From assembly GCA_944474755.1 (NCBI GenBank), contig OX104118.1, forward strand, positions 70,561,575 to 70,625,574: a DNA stretch of 64,000 nt, in the 5' to 3' direction. Below, in pieces: positions 38,701 through 45,274 of the stretch; the first letter of the stretch is position 1; each line of letters begins with the position of its first letter. Both the position numbers and the translations under genes were made by a program. Origin of the DNA: Limnoperna fortunei. Its lineage: Eukaryota; Mollusca; Bivalvia; Mytilida; Modiolidae. Below the pieces are notes generated by a model. It was not told the origin of the DNA, made no database searches, and saw nothing but the letters and a program-made list of their open reading frames with translations.

Positions 38701-41570
38701 GCCAAACATTGGTCTGCTGACCTGGACCTTCAAGGTCGCTATACCAGTTTGATATGTAACATGTTGTTTTAATATGATGATTACTTGTACCATATAATTT
38801 TAAAATACGTCAATAAAAAACAAATGTATAGGCCAGAGAAGAATATGATAAGTGTGCTGCTATAAACTTCATTTGGGAAGCATAATACATTGCTACTAAG
38901 TTCAAGTTGTTTTTAATATATGGATAAATAAATGTTAAAGAAGTTTAAATTTAGTTTGCCAATGTAACTTTTTCATGATTTTTCCAAACATACATATTTT
39001 TAGTGCTACCACTGCAGAAACAAAAATCATAAAACACATTGTTCAGGTTCCCTATGGAATGCTTACCCCTGTAAGCTGTTCTTCTGATATTGTTTCTCTG
39101 CACACATAAGTATCTAGTACAGAGCTGAGTGCTTTGGATGATGTTTTTGATGAAATTCGATTCTGCAGGCCATTCAACATCTTGATCAACATAACAACAT
39201 TGGTGTCTGAAACCAGTTGTAATTATTCTCAGTTAAAAAAACATGAAACAGATGGTTTAAAGAAACTCAATGCAAATAAAGTTTGAAAATAAAGAAAGAA
39301 ACTGTAATGTTCAATATGTTCATGTGACCTTCATGTCAACTAGCAATTTAAATGAACTTTTGATCTCAAACTTCAGCAGAATTGCCGAAAATGTATTGTT
39401 ATTTAATAAAAAAATGCAACATTTATAATGTATTATAATTCCAAATAAATTATATATTTCTACCTAATAGAAAAATTTCCACCAACAAATTTCTTTTATC
39501 CACAACAATCTTACTTTGAGCAATATGCATGTTTATTATAAACTGGAACACTGTTTTTGTATGACTCAGCGTTTTGAAAGATTGGAGAATTTTGCATAAT
39601 CCTACATTTAAAAGATAAAATGCTTCATTTTCTAAATTTAAGGTATCCGACCCATAATTGAGGTCACCGTTTAATTTTATTGTTCGACCAAGAAATACAG
39701 CTTAAATAAATCAATGTATTGCTAATTAATGATACAAATTAAATATCTTGTTTTACTTTGTGGCAATGTTACCATTTTTGGTAAAATAGTTAGTTACTTA
39801 TATAGTATTTCCGATGTTTGCCCAAATTTACTGAAGTCTGCTCCATTGAAAAGCAATGGACATCAGGGACATCAAATACATGGTCAATTATGGTATGGAT
39901 ACCTTAAAAAATCGAAGAATGTGTCCATGGGACACAGATGCCCCAATAAATGAAAATTGTTTTATCACTATTAATTTTCTATTAATTGTGGTGTTTCTTT
40001 CTGAGGTGATCTGCATATTTGGAAAATTAATAAAATGAGCGGAAATGACAATGGTACTCAAAACTAACAACAGAGTAGTAAATGATTATTGATTAAAGCC
40101 CAAGAATGCCTTAACCTTCAATACTATGGACTTGACCTTGTCTGGGATTCTGACTAAATATTCTCAATAACATAGCATAATGACTAACGGCCGGCATCCA
40201 CAATTAATATTTAAATTTTAAAAAAACAGTTTACCAAAAGAATTTTTGTATAGATCTTTCTGGTTTGTGGAAATAACTCTATGGGAAATTGTCAGTTTAA
40301 CCCGAAAGCCGGAAAACAAGAAACAGGTAGGTACTTTTTTTAAACTGTATTCTGACAGACATTTTGAAAATGAAGCTTGGGTAAATGAACAATATTGAAC
40401 CAGGGGACCAGGCCTCAGTTTCATAAAACTTCTCAAATTGAGATTTTCCTCAAATCCTTGAGCTTTTCCTCAAATCTGAATTTTCCAGCAATCTGATTGG
40501 CCAATATTTGAGTTGAGGATGAGTTGAGGAACTCCTCAAATTTGAGATGTTTTATGAAACTGGGCCCAGGTAAGGACATTACCTTCATCATCGATATCCT
40601 CTGAGTCTGAATCACTGAAATGTTTACTGGAATACAATTTCTGTTGTTTCTTTGTGAGAGAATGCTGAATCAGACACTCACAGTTGATGTTGACAAGAGG
40701 GGTTGGTGTTCCAGTATCCTGAAGTCTATCCAAGATGTTCTCTCCATTCTCATAATCAAGATCAGGGCTTTAAATTAAAATAAAAACTTCTCAATTAACA
40801 GTAAACATATATAAAGGAGTGGTGTCCCGATATCTCTTATAATAAAAAATAATAGATTGATGTCCGGACTACATGAAAATCATGCAGCCAAGACCTCAAA
40901 TCTTAATTACTGATTAATCAATGAACAATACATGTACATCAGCTTCTGATTTCATTTATCAAAATCTATCAACTGTGAAGCAATAGAGTAAAAAAAAGGT
41001 TTAGATTTGTATTCTTGTGGATATTTGTCTAGAAACCTGATTACAATGTTCCAAAAGAAGGACATCTTTAACAGCTTGGATAAGTACAATGTTGTCTTCT
41101 GATTTTTAAAAACTTAAAAATAAACATACATGTATGTCAACAACAAATTCTATAAAACATTGTGATAATCTACAAGTATGTTGATTCATTTTGTCTGCTA
41201 CTTTCTGCAATTTGTAGCAGCATGGATATCACTGTGCTCAGATTTCATTGGCCGTGTTATCTAATTGTGAACCAACAAATTCAGAATTCTGATTTTACTG
41301 TCCATTGAACTGACAGAATCAGAATTCTAATTTTATTTTCCCAACAGATTCAGAGTAGAGGTTTTATTTACCACTGAATTGACAGATTCAGAATCATGAT
41401 TTTTTTTTTCTTGATTCACAATGCAGGTTTTATTTTCTATACCTATTGTATCTGCTAATAGGTGTGTTGGTCCTCTGTGGAGGCAGGTAGTCACCAACAA
41501 CTTTTAAGCTGGCAGTTCTTAGCCCTTCTGGTAAACATTCCACTGGTCTCCAAAGTCTACCATAATCCAT
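2728..41570 (-). CDS. Gene 1: 18-exon armadillo/HEAT-like protein, family not recognised
   Basis: The minus strand carries 18 open segments with AG acceptors and GT donors whose phases agree at every junction, giving 3183 nt and about 1060 residues from ATG 41570-41568 to TGA 2730-2728. Residues ~1-105 are polar and acidic (exon 2 ends in a Ser/Asp/Glu run). Residues ~105-530 are Leu/Val/Ile-rich amphipathic helices typical of ARM or HEAT solenoids. Residues ~620-710 form a basic Ser/Arg/Pro linker. Helical segments return at ~710-1010 and the tail is short. No catalytic motif, signal peptide or membrane span was seen. The fold call is by eye; I cannot name an orthologue. A cytoplasmic scaffold role would be only a guess. 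Exons of length divisible by three could have been missed. Confidence 0.82.
3868..4060 (+). mobile_element. tRNA-derived SINE, copy 1
   Basis: Pol III box A-like TGGTCAAGTGG (3880-3890) and box B-like GGTTCGATTCT (3944-3954) in a tRNA-like head, then a conserved body (aattgacaaggattgccagttttcctac). It is truncated at the 3' side. Confidence 0.7.
4557..4800 (+). mobile_element. tRNA-derived SINE, copy 2
   Basis: Head 'cagtggccttgtggttaagg', and body with 'gccagttttgctac' and 'ccaataaaaactg', ending 'aaattgctgaaag'. More complete 3' region than copy 1. Confidence 0.65.
5183..5353 (+). mobile_element. tRNA-derived SINE, copy 3 (5' truncated)
   Basis: Body from 'ggggtgttctcgac' to 'gctgaaagtggcattaaacaccattaaaacaaac', an A/C-rich tail. 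It ends 40 bp before gene 1 exon 17's donor. Confidence 0.7.
5393..5475 (-). CDS. Gene 1 exon 17 (residues 1011-1038)
   Basis: Acceptor atattttaag| and donor GATGAT|gtaagt; 83 nt. Encodes PTKKLARPVSA, the third copy of the R-P-x-S-A motif, then an Arg/Ser-rich stretch (RTRSQSSSDVWDD). Confidence 0.85.
6404..6565 (-). CDS. Gene 1 exon 16 (residues 957-1011)
   Basis: Acceptor ttttttgtacag| and donor AACAAAG|gtagat; 162 nt. ARM-like peptide (LIIIQMLVSSDDRIKQAF; TRLLSSMAGF; LREEVAKTLHTVSS). Confidence 0.88.
7976..8072 (-). CDS. Gene 1 exon 15 (residues 925-957)
   Basis: Acceptor ttttattgcag| and donor ATAATAG|gtaatg; 97 nt, phase 0 in, phase 1 out. Encodes a helix-rich segment (CMQRLLDFIRMNKDDELLEII). 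A long palindrome lies 76 nt upstream of its acceptor. Confidence 0.85.
8148..8294. repeat. 147-bp imperfect palindrome upstream of gene 1 exon 15
   Basis: Arms CAATATTCGTACAGTGTCCG... and the reverse complement, with an inner hairpin around gaggctctgccgag. A second small palindrome (ttattcggcactgccgaataa, about 8501-8521) follows, so 8148-8590 may be one foldback element like that at 23067. Confidence 0.8.
8590..8840 (+). repeat. Diverged copy of the 146-bp unit family
   Basis: Shares 'tcaaggtcaggt', 'catcctacc', 'gtgacaggtgac.gactggcaagtactcat' and the following bases with the array at 45.4-46.3 kb. Confidence 0.6.
9292..9304 (+). repeat. Left target-site duplication of the L1-like LINE
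   Basis: AGAAATTTTACGG, identical to 25671-25683 just after the poly-A tail. Confidence 0.92.
9315..9325 (+). promoter_or_regulatory. YY1-type motif in the LINE 5'UTR
   Basis: CAAGATGGCCG begins at base 11 of the element. The same core occurs at about the same offset in the human L1 5'UTR, where YY1 binding is known to set the start site. A function here is inference. Confidence 0.5.
9613..12822 (+). CDS. L1-like ORF1 (RNA-binding chaperone type), split by an LTR element
   Basis: ATG at 9613 gives 16 codons up to 9660, then the LTR element, then 307 codons from 11902 to the stop at 12822. The two parts are in the same frame. The distal part has a Lys/Asn/Ser-rich start, a coiled-coil region (heptad-like NLREIQ/TIETLEEK at about 12240-12340) and a C-terminal RRM/CTD-like part (HNIRVINYPEQ; PRPVLVKVKN; VKFHDDITQRN) as in L1 ORF1 / Transposase_22 proteins. 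It would act as a trimeric RNA chaperone. The insertion makes it non-functional. Confidence 0.75.
9661..10312 (+). repeat. 5' LTR
   Basis: 652 bp, TG...CA ends. By eye it differs from the 3' LTR by roughly 14 substitutions and a few small indels. Confidence 0.9.
11242..11901 (+). repeat. 3' LTR
   Basis: 660 bp, preceded directly by the polypurine tract. LINE ORF1 resumes at 11902. Confidence 0.9.
13320..14819. other. Non-coding left arm of the DNA transposon
   Basis: No coding feature was supported. Around 14095-14300 it contains a stretch resembling a common bivalve repeat (tctgttcgtcggtcg..., ...cttaatgaaactt), so it may hold a further small insertion. Confidence 0.4.
14820..17774 (-). 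pseudogene. HARBI1/DDE_Tnp_4-like transposase with SWIM zinc finger, three frameshifts
   Basis: Exon 1 (17774-17583, 64 codons) ends at ACAGTC|gtaagt. Exon 2 starts at ttttttacag| 16925, in frame. N-terminal Cys pairs (CVVC, CNKC, CTVC, CCPVH) suggest zinc binding. The catalytic core shows VVDGTYIYI (first D), DRGFRDS (second D) and RWVVESINARIK (E). A SWIM-like finger (YCKCKIGGRVVGMCSHIA) lies near the C terminus, then an acidic tail to TAG at 14820. Single or double-base indels break the frame near 16802 (A run), 16303 (CA slip) and 15614. The original length would be ~765 residues. The family is a DDE transposase by motif; the exact superfamily is inferred. Confidence 0.8.
19137..21115 (+). 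mobile_element. 5'-truncated CR1/jockey-like LINE in the L1 endonuclease
   Basis: Flanked by a 7-bp direct repeat AACAGAC (19130-19136 and 21116-21122). Deleting the insert and one repeat joins HHNNR to RAGVSIMF in frame in the host LINE. The insert starts inside an RT coding region and ends with an A/T-rich tail (aataaaatatgtttaaact). Confidence 0.9.
19138..20832 (+). CDS. CR1/jockey-like reverse transcriptase C-terminal part, frame intact
   Basis: Open from the truncation point to TAA at 20832, about 564 codons. RT landmarks in order: [32 protein letters not shown] (first Asp block), [27 protein letters not shown] (catalytic FADD), [12 protein letters not shown], and a C-terminal Cys/His stretch ([17 protein letters not shown]). 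The endonuclease and N terminus are absent, so it cannot be autonomous. No frame-breaking mutation was seen, which suggests a recent insertion. Confidence 0.9.
   Translation, partial: [564 protein letters not shown]
23067..23761. mobile_element. Foldback-type element in the L1 RT region
   Basis: Flanked by ACTT (23063-23066 and 23762-23765). Removing it restores the LINE frame (SLQETL to LFILSGLRIN). It starts with a 162-bp palindrome, the rest is non-coding, and an inverted TTCTAATATG/CATATTAGAA pair links ~23232 with ~23739. Confidence 0.7.
23069..23230. repeat. 162-bp imperfect palindrome (foldback hairpin)
   Basis: Arms begin GAAATAGATTATTGCGAG and its reverse complement, with a centre around accgagcgatagcgaggt. 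It produces open frames on both strands that are not genes. Confidence 0.85.
25671..25683 (+). repeat. Right target-site duplication of the L1-like LINE
   Basis: AGAAATTTTACGG, identical to 9292-9304. It follows an interrupted A-run, as expected for target-primed reverse transcription. Confidence 0.92.
25684..26109. other. Intron 14 of gene 1, donor side
   Basis: AT-rich, non-coding, with a partial minus-oriented SINE at ~25837-25930. Nothing else supported. Confidence 0.5.
26110..26321 (-). CDS. Gene 1 exon 14 (residues 854-924)
   Basis: Acceptor atttcaacag| and donor GGAGAT|gtaagt; 212 nt ending in phase 0. Cys-containing helices (QCRECLLKEEGASIVSG; RKCHVLLLQDLVHFG). The 18-kb intron that follows contains the nested L1-like element. 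Confidence 0.9.
26500..26880. repeat. Mussel-type interspersed repeat in intron 13
   Basis: 'gaatgtgtccatgggacacagatgcc' recurs at about 39917. Downstream, 'cctgccaaatttcaaattgttctcatg' is repeated within the segment, and it ends with 'catgtcgtggcggggcat'. Confidence 0.6.
27615..27814 (-). CDS. Gene 1 exon 13 (residues 787-854)
   Basis: Acceptor taaattgtag| and donor AATATGT|gtaagt; 200 nt. Contains MSPEIASLIRDALG and a charged segment (VAKVPEDPVKVEAAKIDD). Confidence 0.88.
28311..28372 (-). CDS. Gene 1 exon 12 (residues 767-787)
   Basis: Small 62-nt exon: acceptor gctgcattcag|, donor ACAAG|gtaaca. It was found because exon 11 ends in phase 0 and exon 13 needs phase 2; this segment starts in phase 0 and ends in phase 2. 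It encodes PLEEKVYPQAASPSLPKQRT and joins exon 13 to make LPKQRTRPQSA, the second copy of the R-P-x-S-A motif. Confidence 0.75.
28915..29105. repeat. 89-bp tandem repeat, 2+ copies
   Basis: 'caacattacaaaaaagct' recurs at 28915 and 29004, and in part at 29093. Intronic. Confidence 0.85.
29300..29581. repeat. Degenerate edge of the 45-bp array
   Basis: Repeated remnants such as 'tcagtttgtaaacactg' and 'tgcccctcctgta' at irregular spacing. Confidence 0.7.
29582..30617. repeat. 45-bp minisatellite (~23 units) seeded by the exon 11 3' end and donor
   Basis: Unit GAATGCCCCTACTATTACCT... on the plus strand, period 45. Each unit reads ...CTCCAG|gtaata on the minus strand. From about 30010 to 30600 units alternate in a higher-order pattern of three (tgaatgcacc/gatcgg, tgaatgcccc, ggaatgcccc). 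The array runs into exon 11. Older, degenerate units continue to ~29300. Confidence 0.95.
30574..30745 (-). CDS. Gene 1 exon 11 (residues 709-766), 3' end runs into a 45-bp tandem array
   Basis: Acceptor tttaattttcag| at 30746. The minimal exon ends at the first CTCCAG|gtaata (30574), phase 0, which fits exon 12. The last ~44 nt and the donor are the seed of the 45-bp array that follows. The frame stays open through about 19 further units, to a TGA near 29743. Choosing a donor further into the array would add 15 residues per unit without changing frame. The minimal exon is my default call. Confidence 0.8.
31162..31707 (-). CDS. Gene 1 exon 10 (residues 527-709)
   Basis: Largest coding exon (546 nt): acceptor ttaatatag|, donor GATAG|gttagt. 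A helical first half (WDTAGTTIVQLLGTF; LDLIKSLLELILCISLC) is followed by a basic Ser/Pro/Arg linker containing PLPKKLTRPSSA at about residues 669-680, the first of three related motifs. Confidence 0.9.
32107..32305 (-). CDS. Gene 1 exon 9 (residues 461-527)
   Basis: Acceptor ttgtacacag| and donor CAGAG|gtaatg; 199 nt. The peptide is Cys-rich in its first half (CKVVAVGYKPCIDMC) and charged at the end. Confidence 0.88.
32905..33110 (-). mobile_element. SINE copy, minus orientation
   Basis: Reverse complement of the same body ('gccactttcaacaatttgtcagctac', 'ccagtttttattggagaa', 'aatacttgtctattaagg'). Intronic in gene 1. Confidence 0.65.
33199..33464 (-). CDS. Gene 1 exon 8 (residues 372-461)
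   Basis: Acceptor tttgtttag| and donor GAAA|gtaaga; 266 nt. Basic helices (KREAMETLCHMTRCRRLGLCK) are followed by a Ser/Arg-rich loop (GSSSSLGNRVKSPIRGR) and another helix (LHRLVKIVGKLIN). Confidence 0.9.
33783..33911 (-). CDS. Gene 1 exon 7 (residues 329-372)
   Basis: Acceptor cattttttag| and donor TGCAG|gtaatt; 129 nt. It joins exons 6 and 8 in frame. The peptide includes VQALKLMSGLTE and a Cys-Cys helix (YILCCLKES). Confidence 0.88.
35831..36290. repeat. 92-bp tandem array copied from gene 1 exon 6 and its donor
   Basis: 'ggg[ct]actattccactgtct' begins at 35831, 35923, 36015, 36107 and 36199, an exact 92-bp period. The last copy is exon 6 itself. On the minus strand each unit has ...GGTCC[ac]TG|gtaagt-like donors and a cttctctcctag acceptor-like site framing 52 nt. 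Confidence 0.92.
36167..36282 (-). CDS. Gene 1 exon 6 (residues 291-329)
   Basis: Acceptor ttttgtag| and donor CCCTG|gtaagt; 116 nt ending in phase 2. Its 3' half and donor are copied downstream as a 92-bp tandem array. Only the first donor keeps the frame, because reading on past it gives TGG TAA, an immediate stop. Confidence 0.85.
36291..36520. other. Gene 1 intron 5, acceptor side
   Basis: AT-rich, non-coding; nothing further supported. Confidence 0.4.
36545..36800 (-). mobile_element. SINE copy, minus orientation, with tRNA-like head
   Basis: 'aatgccattttcagaaattttccagctac...ccagtattttgg...aatgcttgccaattaagg', then 'gtgagactcaaactcac' (box B side) and 'taccttaaccacctatg' (box A side). 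Confidence 0.7.
37007..37234 (-). CDS. Gene 1 exon 5 (residues 215-290)
   Basis: Acceptor gaatttcag| and donor CTAAGG|gtaaat; 228 nt, phase 0 to 0. Hydrophobic helices such as FVPRLVAYLYN and SICCVLREVVQYI fit a solenoid repeat. Confidence 0.9.
38257..38445 (-). CDS. Gene 1 exon 4 (residues 152-214)
   Basis: Acceptor gtgttctag| and donor CAGAGA|gtaagt; 189 nt, phase 0 to 0. The peptide has the alternating hydrophobic pattern of ARM/HEAT helices (EMTLKFFVKLCSI, LMLVSLHLLQR). Confidence 0.9.
39067..39206 (-). CDS. Gene 1 exon 3 (residues 105-151)
   Basis: Acceptor ggtttcag| and donor ACAGGG|gtaagc. The 140 nt encode a helical stretch (NVVMLIKMLNGLQNRI...), which starts the putative ARM/HEAT region. 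Ends in phase 0. Confidence 0.85.
39910..39960. repeat. Fragment of the 'gtgtccatgggacacagatgcc' repeat
   Basis: Shares ~30 bp with 26500-26530. Located in gene 1 intron 2. Confidence 0.6.
40409..40569. mobile_element. Small MITE next to gene 1 exon 2 donor
   Basis: Inverted termini CAGTTTCATAAAACTTCTC... and CAGTTTCATAAAACATCTC..., about 30 bp, around a palindromic AT-rich core. It ends ~13 nt from the exon 2 splice donor, inside intron 2. Confidence 0.75.
40583..40767 (-). CDS. Gene 1 exon 2 (residues 43-105)
   Basis: Acceptor tttaaag| at 40768 and donor GAAG|gtaatg at 40582. The exon is 185 nt and its end is strongly acidic and serine-rich (SDSDSEDIDDE). It is phase-compatible with exons 1 and 3. 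A small MITE ends only about 13 nt inside the following intron. Confidence 0.85.
41443..41570 (-). CDS. Gene 1 exon 1 (start codon, residues 1-43)
   Basis: It begins at ATG 41570 (MDYGRLWRP...) and ends in phase 2 at AATAG|gtatag. A possible 5'UTR acceptor (cccattttag) lies at about 41597, 26 nt upstream of the ATG, so an untranslated first exon is likely further up. The short leader contains a minimal ATG-TAA upstream ORF. No in-frame ATG was seen upstream. Confidence 0.75.
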
Positions 41571-41785
41571 AGTCTTTATTTACATGATGTCTAATGCTAA
41601 AATGGGAAATTAACAAGTTGGTGTAACATCTGGTTATTCTAAAAGATTATAGAGCCATATGTTAAAATATCTTTCCAGTGCAGTTTTCTTGTCTTTTATA
41701 CATTTCGTTCTAAAAGGTTCATGCAAATACATAATCTGTTTATATATCACATTCAATTTTGTACATTGCTACATGCAGCTTAAGT

Positions 41786-44077
41786 TTAAGGGGATGCAGG
41801 ACACTTTCACTGAAAATAATTTGTCAATGTAATGAATTTTCTTTAAATTTGCCATATAGTTAGTTTATTACACAAGTTATCATAATTCAAAATAAAAGAT
41901 AGGGGTCTCAGAGCTTATTTTCGAGGGGTTGAGCACTGAAATTTTAAATTTTCTAATAGATTATACAGAGAAGAGAATAAAAAAGCACTAAAATAAAAGA
42001 TTACACAAATTCTGTTGAATGAAATTTTCTGAATTTTTGATATAATATCAGGCAATTGATAGACATTTTTGTGAAGGAAAGAAAAAAAAGGCGTCTCTGA
42101 GTTAAATTTTTATCCATTGCAAAAAACTGGTCAAAAGGTGCTAAAAAATTGTATCTTTTGGTCAAAATTATCTCCCTTGTTAAACTAGAGGATCTTACTA
42201 GTAAGAGCCTGTATCCCTCACCTGACTTACAAAAAAAATTTTAAAGACAAGACTTTTCTTGCAAATTTTGATATTAAATGCTCAAGAGTTTATGTGAAGA
42301 TGCTGTTTCTATGAATGTTGCCATGTTTAATTTACAATCAGTAGTGGGAGAGTTTATGAGAAAAAGCAGTTTTTATGTTTTTTCATAGGTTATTATGTTA
42401 AGTCATGTTCCATGGTGGCAGCAATCTTGTATTTTGGATCGAAACAAAAAACTCAAAATTGGTACAGGACCATACAATAAATTTTGAAATCTCAGTTAGT
42501 CAGAATGCATTTGCAGCTCTGGCAGCCATGTTAAATTTCCTATCGGGTCGAATAGGATTAATATCTAAGATTCACTTCTGCCTTATTTAGTTAAATTGTG
42601 TGGAACTGAGTTTCAGAGAAAAAGCTGTTTGTATGGTTTTCCATAGGCACCTATGTTAATCTGTATTCCACCGTGGTGGCCATCTTTGAATTTGGATCAC
42701 CACAAAAAACTCAAATTTTGTAGAGGACCATCTAAGGTACATTTGTGCAATATTTCAAATCAATCTGCTAAGCTGTTTGTAAAAAGAAGATTTTTGAAAT
42801 TTCAGCCAATCAGAACCCATTAGTTGCCCTGGAAGACATGTACAATTTGCAATTGGCTCAAAAAACTCAAAATAATAAAATAAATATCCATTAATCATTT
42901 TTTCTTCATAATTTGGCTTCATTGTGTGGAACAGTTTCAGGGAAGAAGTTGTTTGTATGTTTTTCCCATAGGGTTCTATGTTGAAATAAGTCCTTCGATG
43001 GTCGCCATCTTGGATTTTAGATTGGCACAAAAAACTCAAACTTTGTAAAGGACCACCTAAGGTACATTTCTGCAATAATTCAAATCAATCTGCCAAGCAG
43101 TTTATGAGAAGAAGAGTTTTGAATTTCAGCCAATCAGAACGCATTAATGGCCCTGGAAGCCATGTTGAATTTGCAATTGGCTCGAAAAACCCAAAATAAT
43201 AAGATAAATATCCAGCCTTCATTTCCTTATTAATTTGGCTTCATTGTGTGTAACAGTTTCAGAGAAGAAGATGTTATAATTGTTTTCCAATAGAGCCCTA
43301 TGTTAAACTATGTCCTGCGATGGTAGCCATCTTGGATTTTGGATCAGCACAAAAAACTCAAAACTTTGTAGAGGACCATCTAAGGTACATTTCTGCAAAA
43401 TTTCAAATCAATCTGCCAAGCAGTTTATGAGAAGAAGATTTTTGAAATTCAGCCAATCAGAATGCATTAATGGCTCTGGCAGCCATGTTTAATATTTGAT
43501 CAGCACCAAAAACTCAAACTTTGTAGAGGACCATCTGAGGTACATTTATGCAAAATTTCAAATCAATCTGCCAAGCAGTTTATGAAAAGAAGATTTTTGA
43601 AATTCAGCCAATCAGAATGCATTAATGGCTCTGGCAGCCATGTTTAATATTTGATCAGCACCAAAAACTCCAACTTTGTAAAGAGCCACCCAATAAACAT
43701 TCCTGCTAGTTTGGTTCCAATTGGCCAAGGGGTTTTGGAGAAGATTGAAATGTGAAAAGTTTACGGCCAATGACGACAAAGACAACGAAGACGAACGCAA
43801 AGTGATGAGAATAGCTCACTGACCCTTTGGGTCAGGTGAGCTAAAAATTCATTTTCATTGTTTTCTCCAATAGCGAACTCATTTATGTCAAAACTTTTTA
43901 TTTCAAACATTAATAAATTAAAGTAATAATATAGATATAAGACTTTCATTATTTTTTAAAGTTTTATGGAAAATAAGAGTTAATAATGAAAGAAATTATT
44001 ATCAAATTTACCATATTATGTTCTATCTATTTTGAAATGTTCACAAAAATGGCATATGGTGTCCTGCATCCCCTTAA
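41786..44077. mobile_element. TTAA-flanked MITE, copy A, split by another repeat
   Basis: TTAA at both ends, then inverted termini GGGGATGCAGGACAC. Without the 1.66-kb insert (about 42183-43844) it is ~632 bp, matching copy B (635 bp). TTAA targets are typical of piggyBac-like elements, but the terminal GGGG is not; the class is uncertain. It starts ~215 bp upstream of the gene 1 ATG. Confidence 0.85.
42183..43844 (+). mobile_element. 1.66-kb tandem-structured mussel repeat inserted in MITE copy A
   Basis: Starts near 'agtaagagcctgtatccctcacctg' and ends 'gggtcaggtgagctaaaa'. Inside, a unit of ~324 bp recurs ('gaccatctaaggtaca' at 42726, 43051, 43374), then a shortened unit of ~155 bp. No coding frame was supported. 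Confidence 0.75.
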
Positions 44078-45274
44078 CAGCATAGATTACAGGAACAAAA
44101 CAGCTGAAATGCATATACATGTACCATGCATGTATACTGGGAAAACAGCTGAGTTTTATGAAAATAAAACTATCATGTCACATGAAAATTGATAATCCAG
44201 AGTTTATATATATCAAGTTTGAGGTTTTGTTAAAATATCAGTCTGATAACATTTTTTATTCTTTTCTACCTTGAACTTATTGTAGATGTTTCAAATTTAA
44301 AGAAGACATGATCAAATGGCACAACGTAAAATTTCTTTTTAATATTTTATACCACACAACAAATCAAAGTCCAAACCATTTATCTTACAATAAATTTTTA
44401 TTTTTTTATTCAAGTATGATTGCAAATAAGATTTTTTAAAACAAAGATCCTCCTAGATATACATAAACAAAGGCTGTCTACAGTACTACCAGTACAACTG
44501 GAAGAAAAGTTAAACAAGTAACTATTTAGCTTTAACACTATTGATGTTAATATTTTTCAAGAAGATTGTCAGTCTGTGCAATACATGCAATAAGTATTTA
44601 TTATTTCCTCCCTTGTCCATAAATAAATATTTCTTATACAATGCTTATTGTCTTGTGCTTTTGTTACAAAATCACAATTTATTAACACATGTCCTTATAT
44701 ACTTTCCATAAAATGAAATACACAAACTGTACATTCTTATTTGAAATCACTTATCAAAACTGGGAAAAGCCTTGTCTGGGAGTCAAAAGGGGTGGGGGAG
44801 GGGGTATAAACCACAGGACAACTTTTTTGTCTTACTTAATTTGTAACAAACGTCTCTTTAATCAATCACATCAAAAATATTCTTTACATTGTAGTACATG
44901 TACATACTAAGAGCCAAAGGCACCTAGGCCTGTGCATAAAGGAATTCAGTAGATAAAATTAAAACTTATGCAAAGATTCAAAGACAGAAAAGAAATGCAT
45001 TAAGTATTTAAGGCCATTTGGACCTACAACATGAAGGAACTTATAGATCCAGACATTTTTTTAAACCTTGTTACTCTGACGTCACAATTTCATGTTCGTT
45101 TTACATAATTGTTCATTCAACAGATTCTTCTATTGTTGTATAAGTTATATAACAATTGGACATGCATGTGTCAATTATCATTTTTCTTTGAAGAACTGAT
45201 GAGATTATTATAATTGACAGGTAGGTGTGCCAAAAATAACACACCTATAACCAACAAGTGTGGACACAGAAAAA
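44078..45274. other. Intergenic stretch
   Basis: AT-rich with no supported gene. It has a G-rich run near 44790 (ggggtgggggaggggg) and only short ORFs. Confidence 0.4.

Noticed and set aside
42755..43075. 106-codon minus ORF in the 42-44 kb repeat
   Set aside because: It falls in tandem repeat units of a non-coding mussel element.
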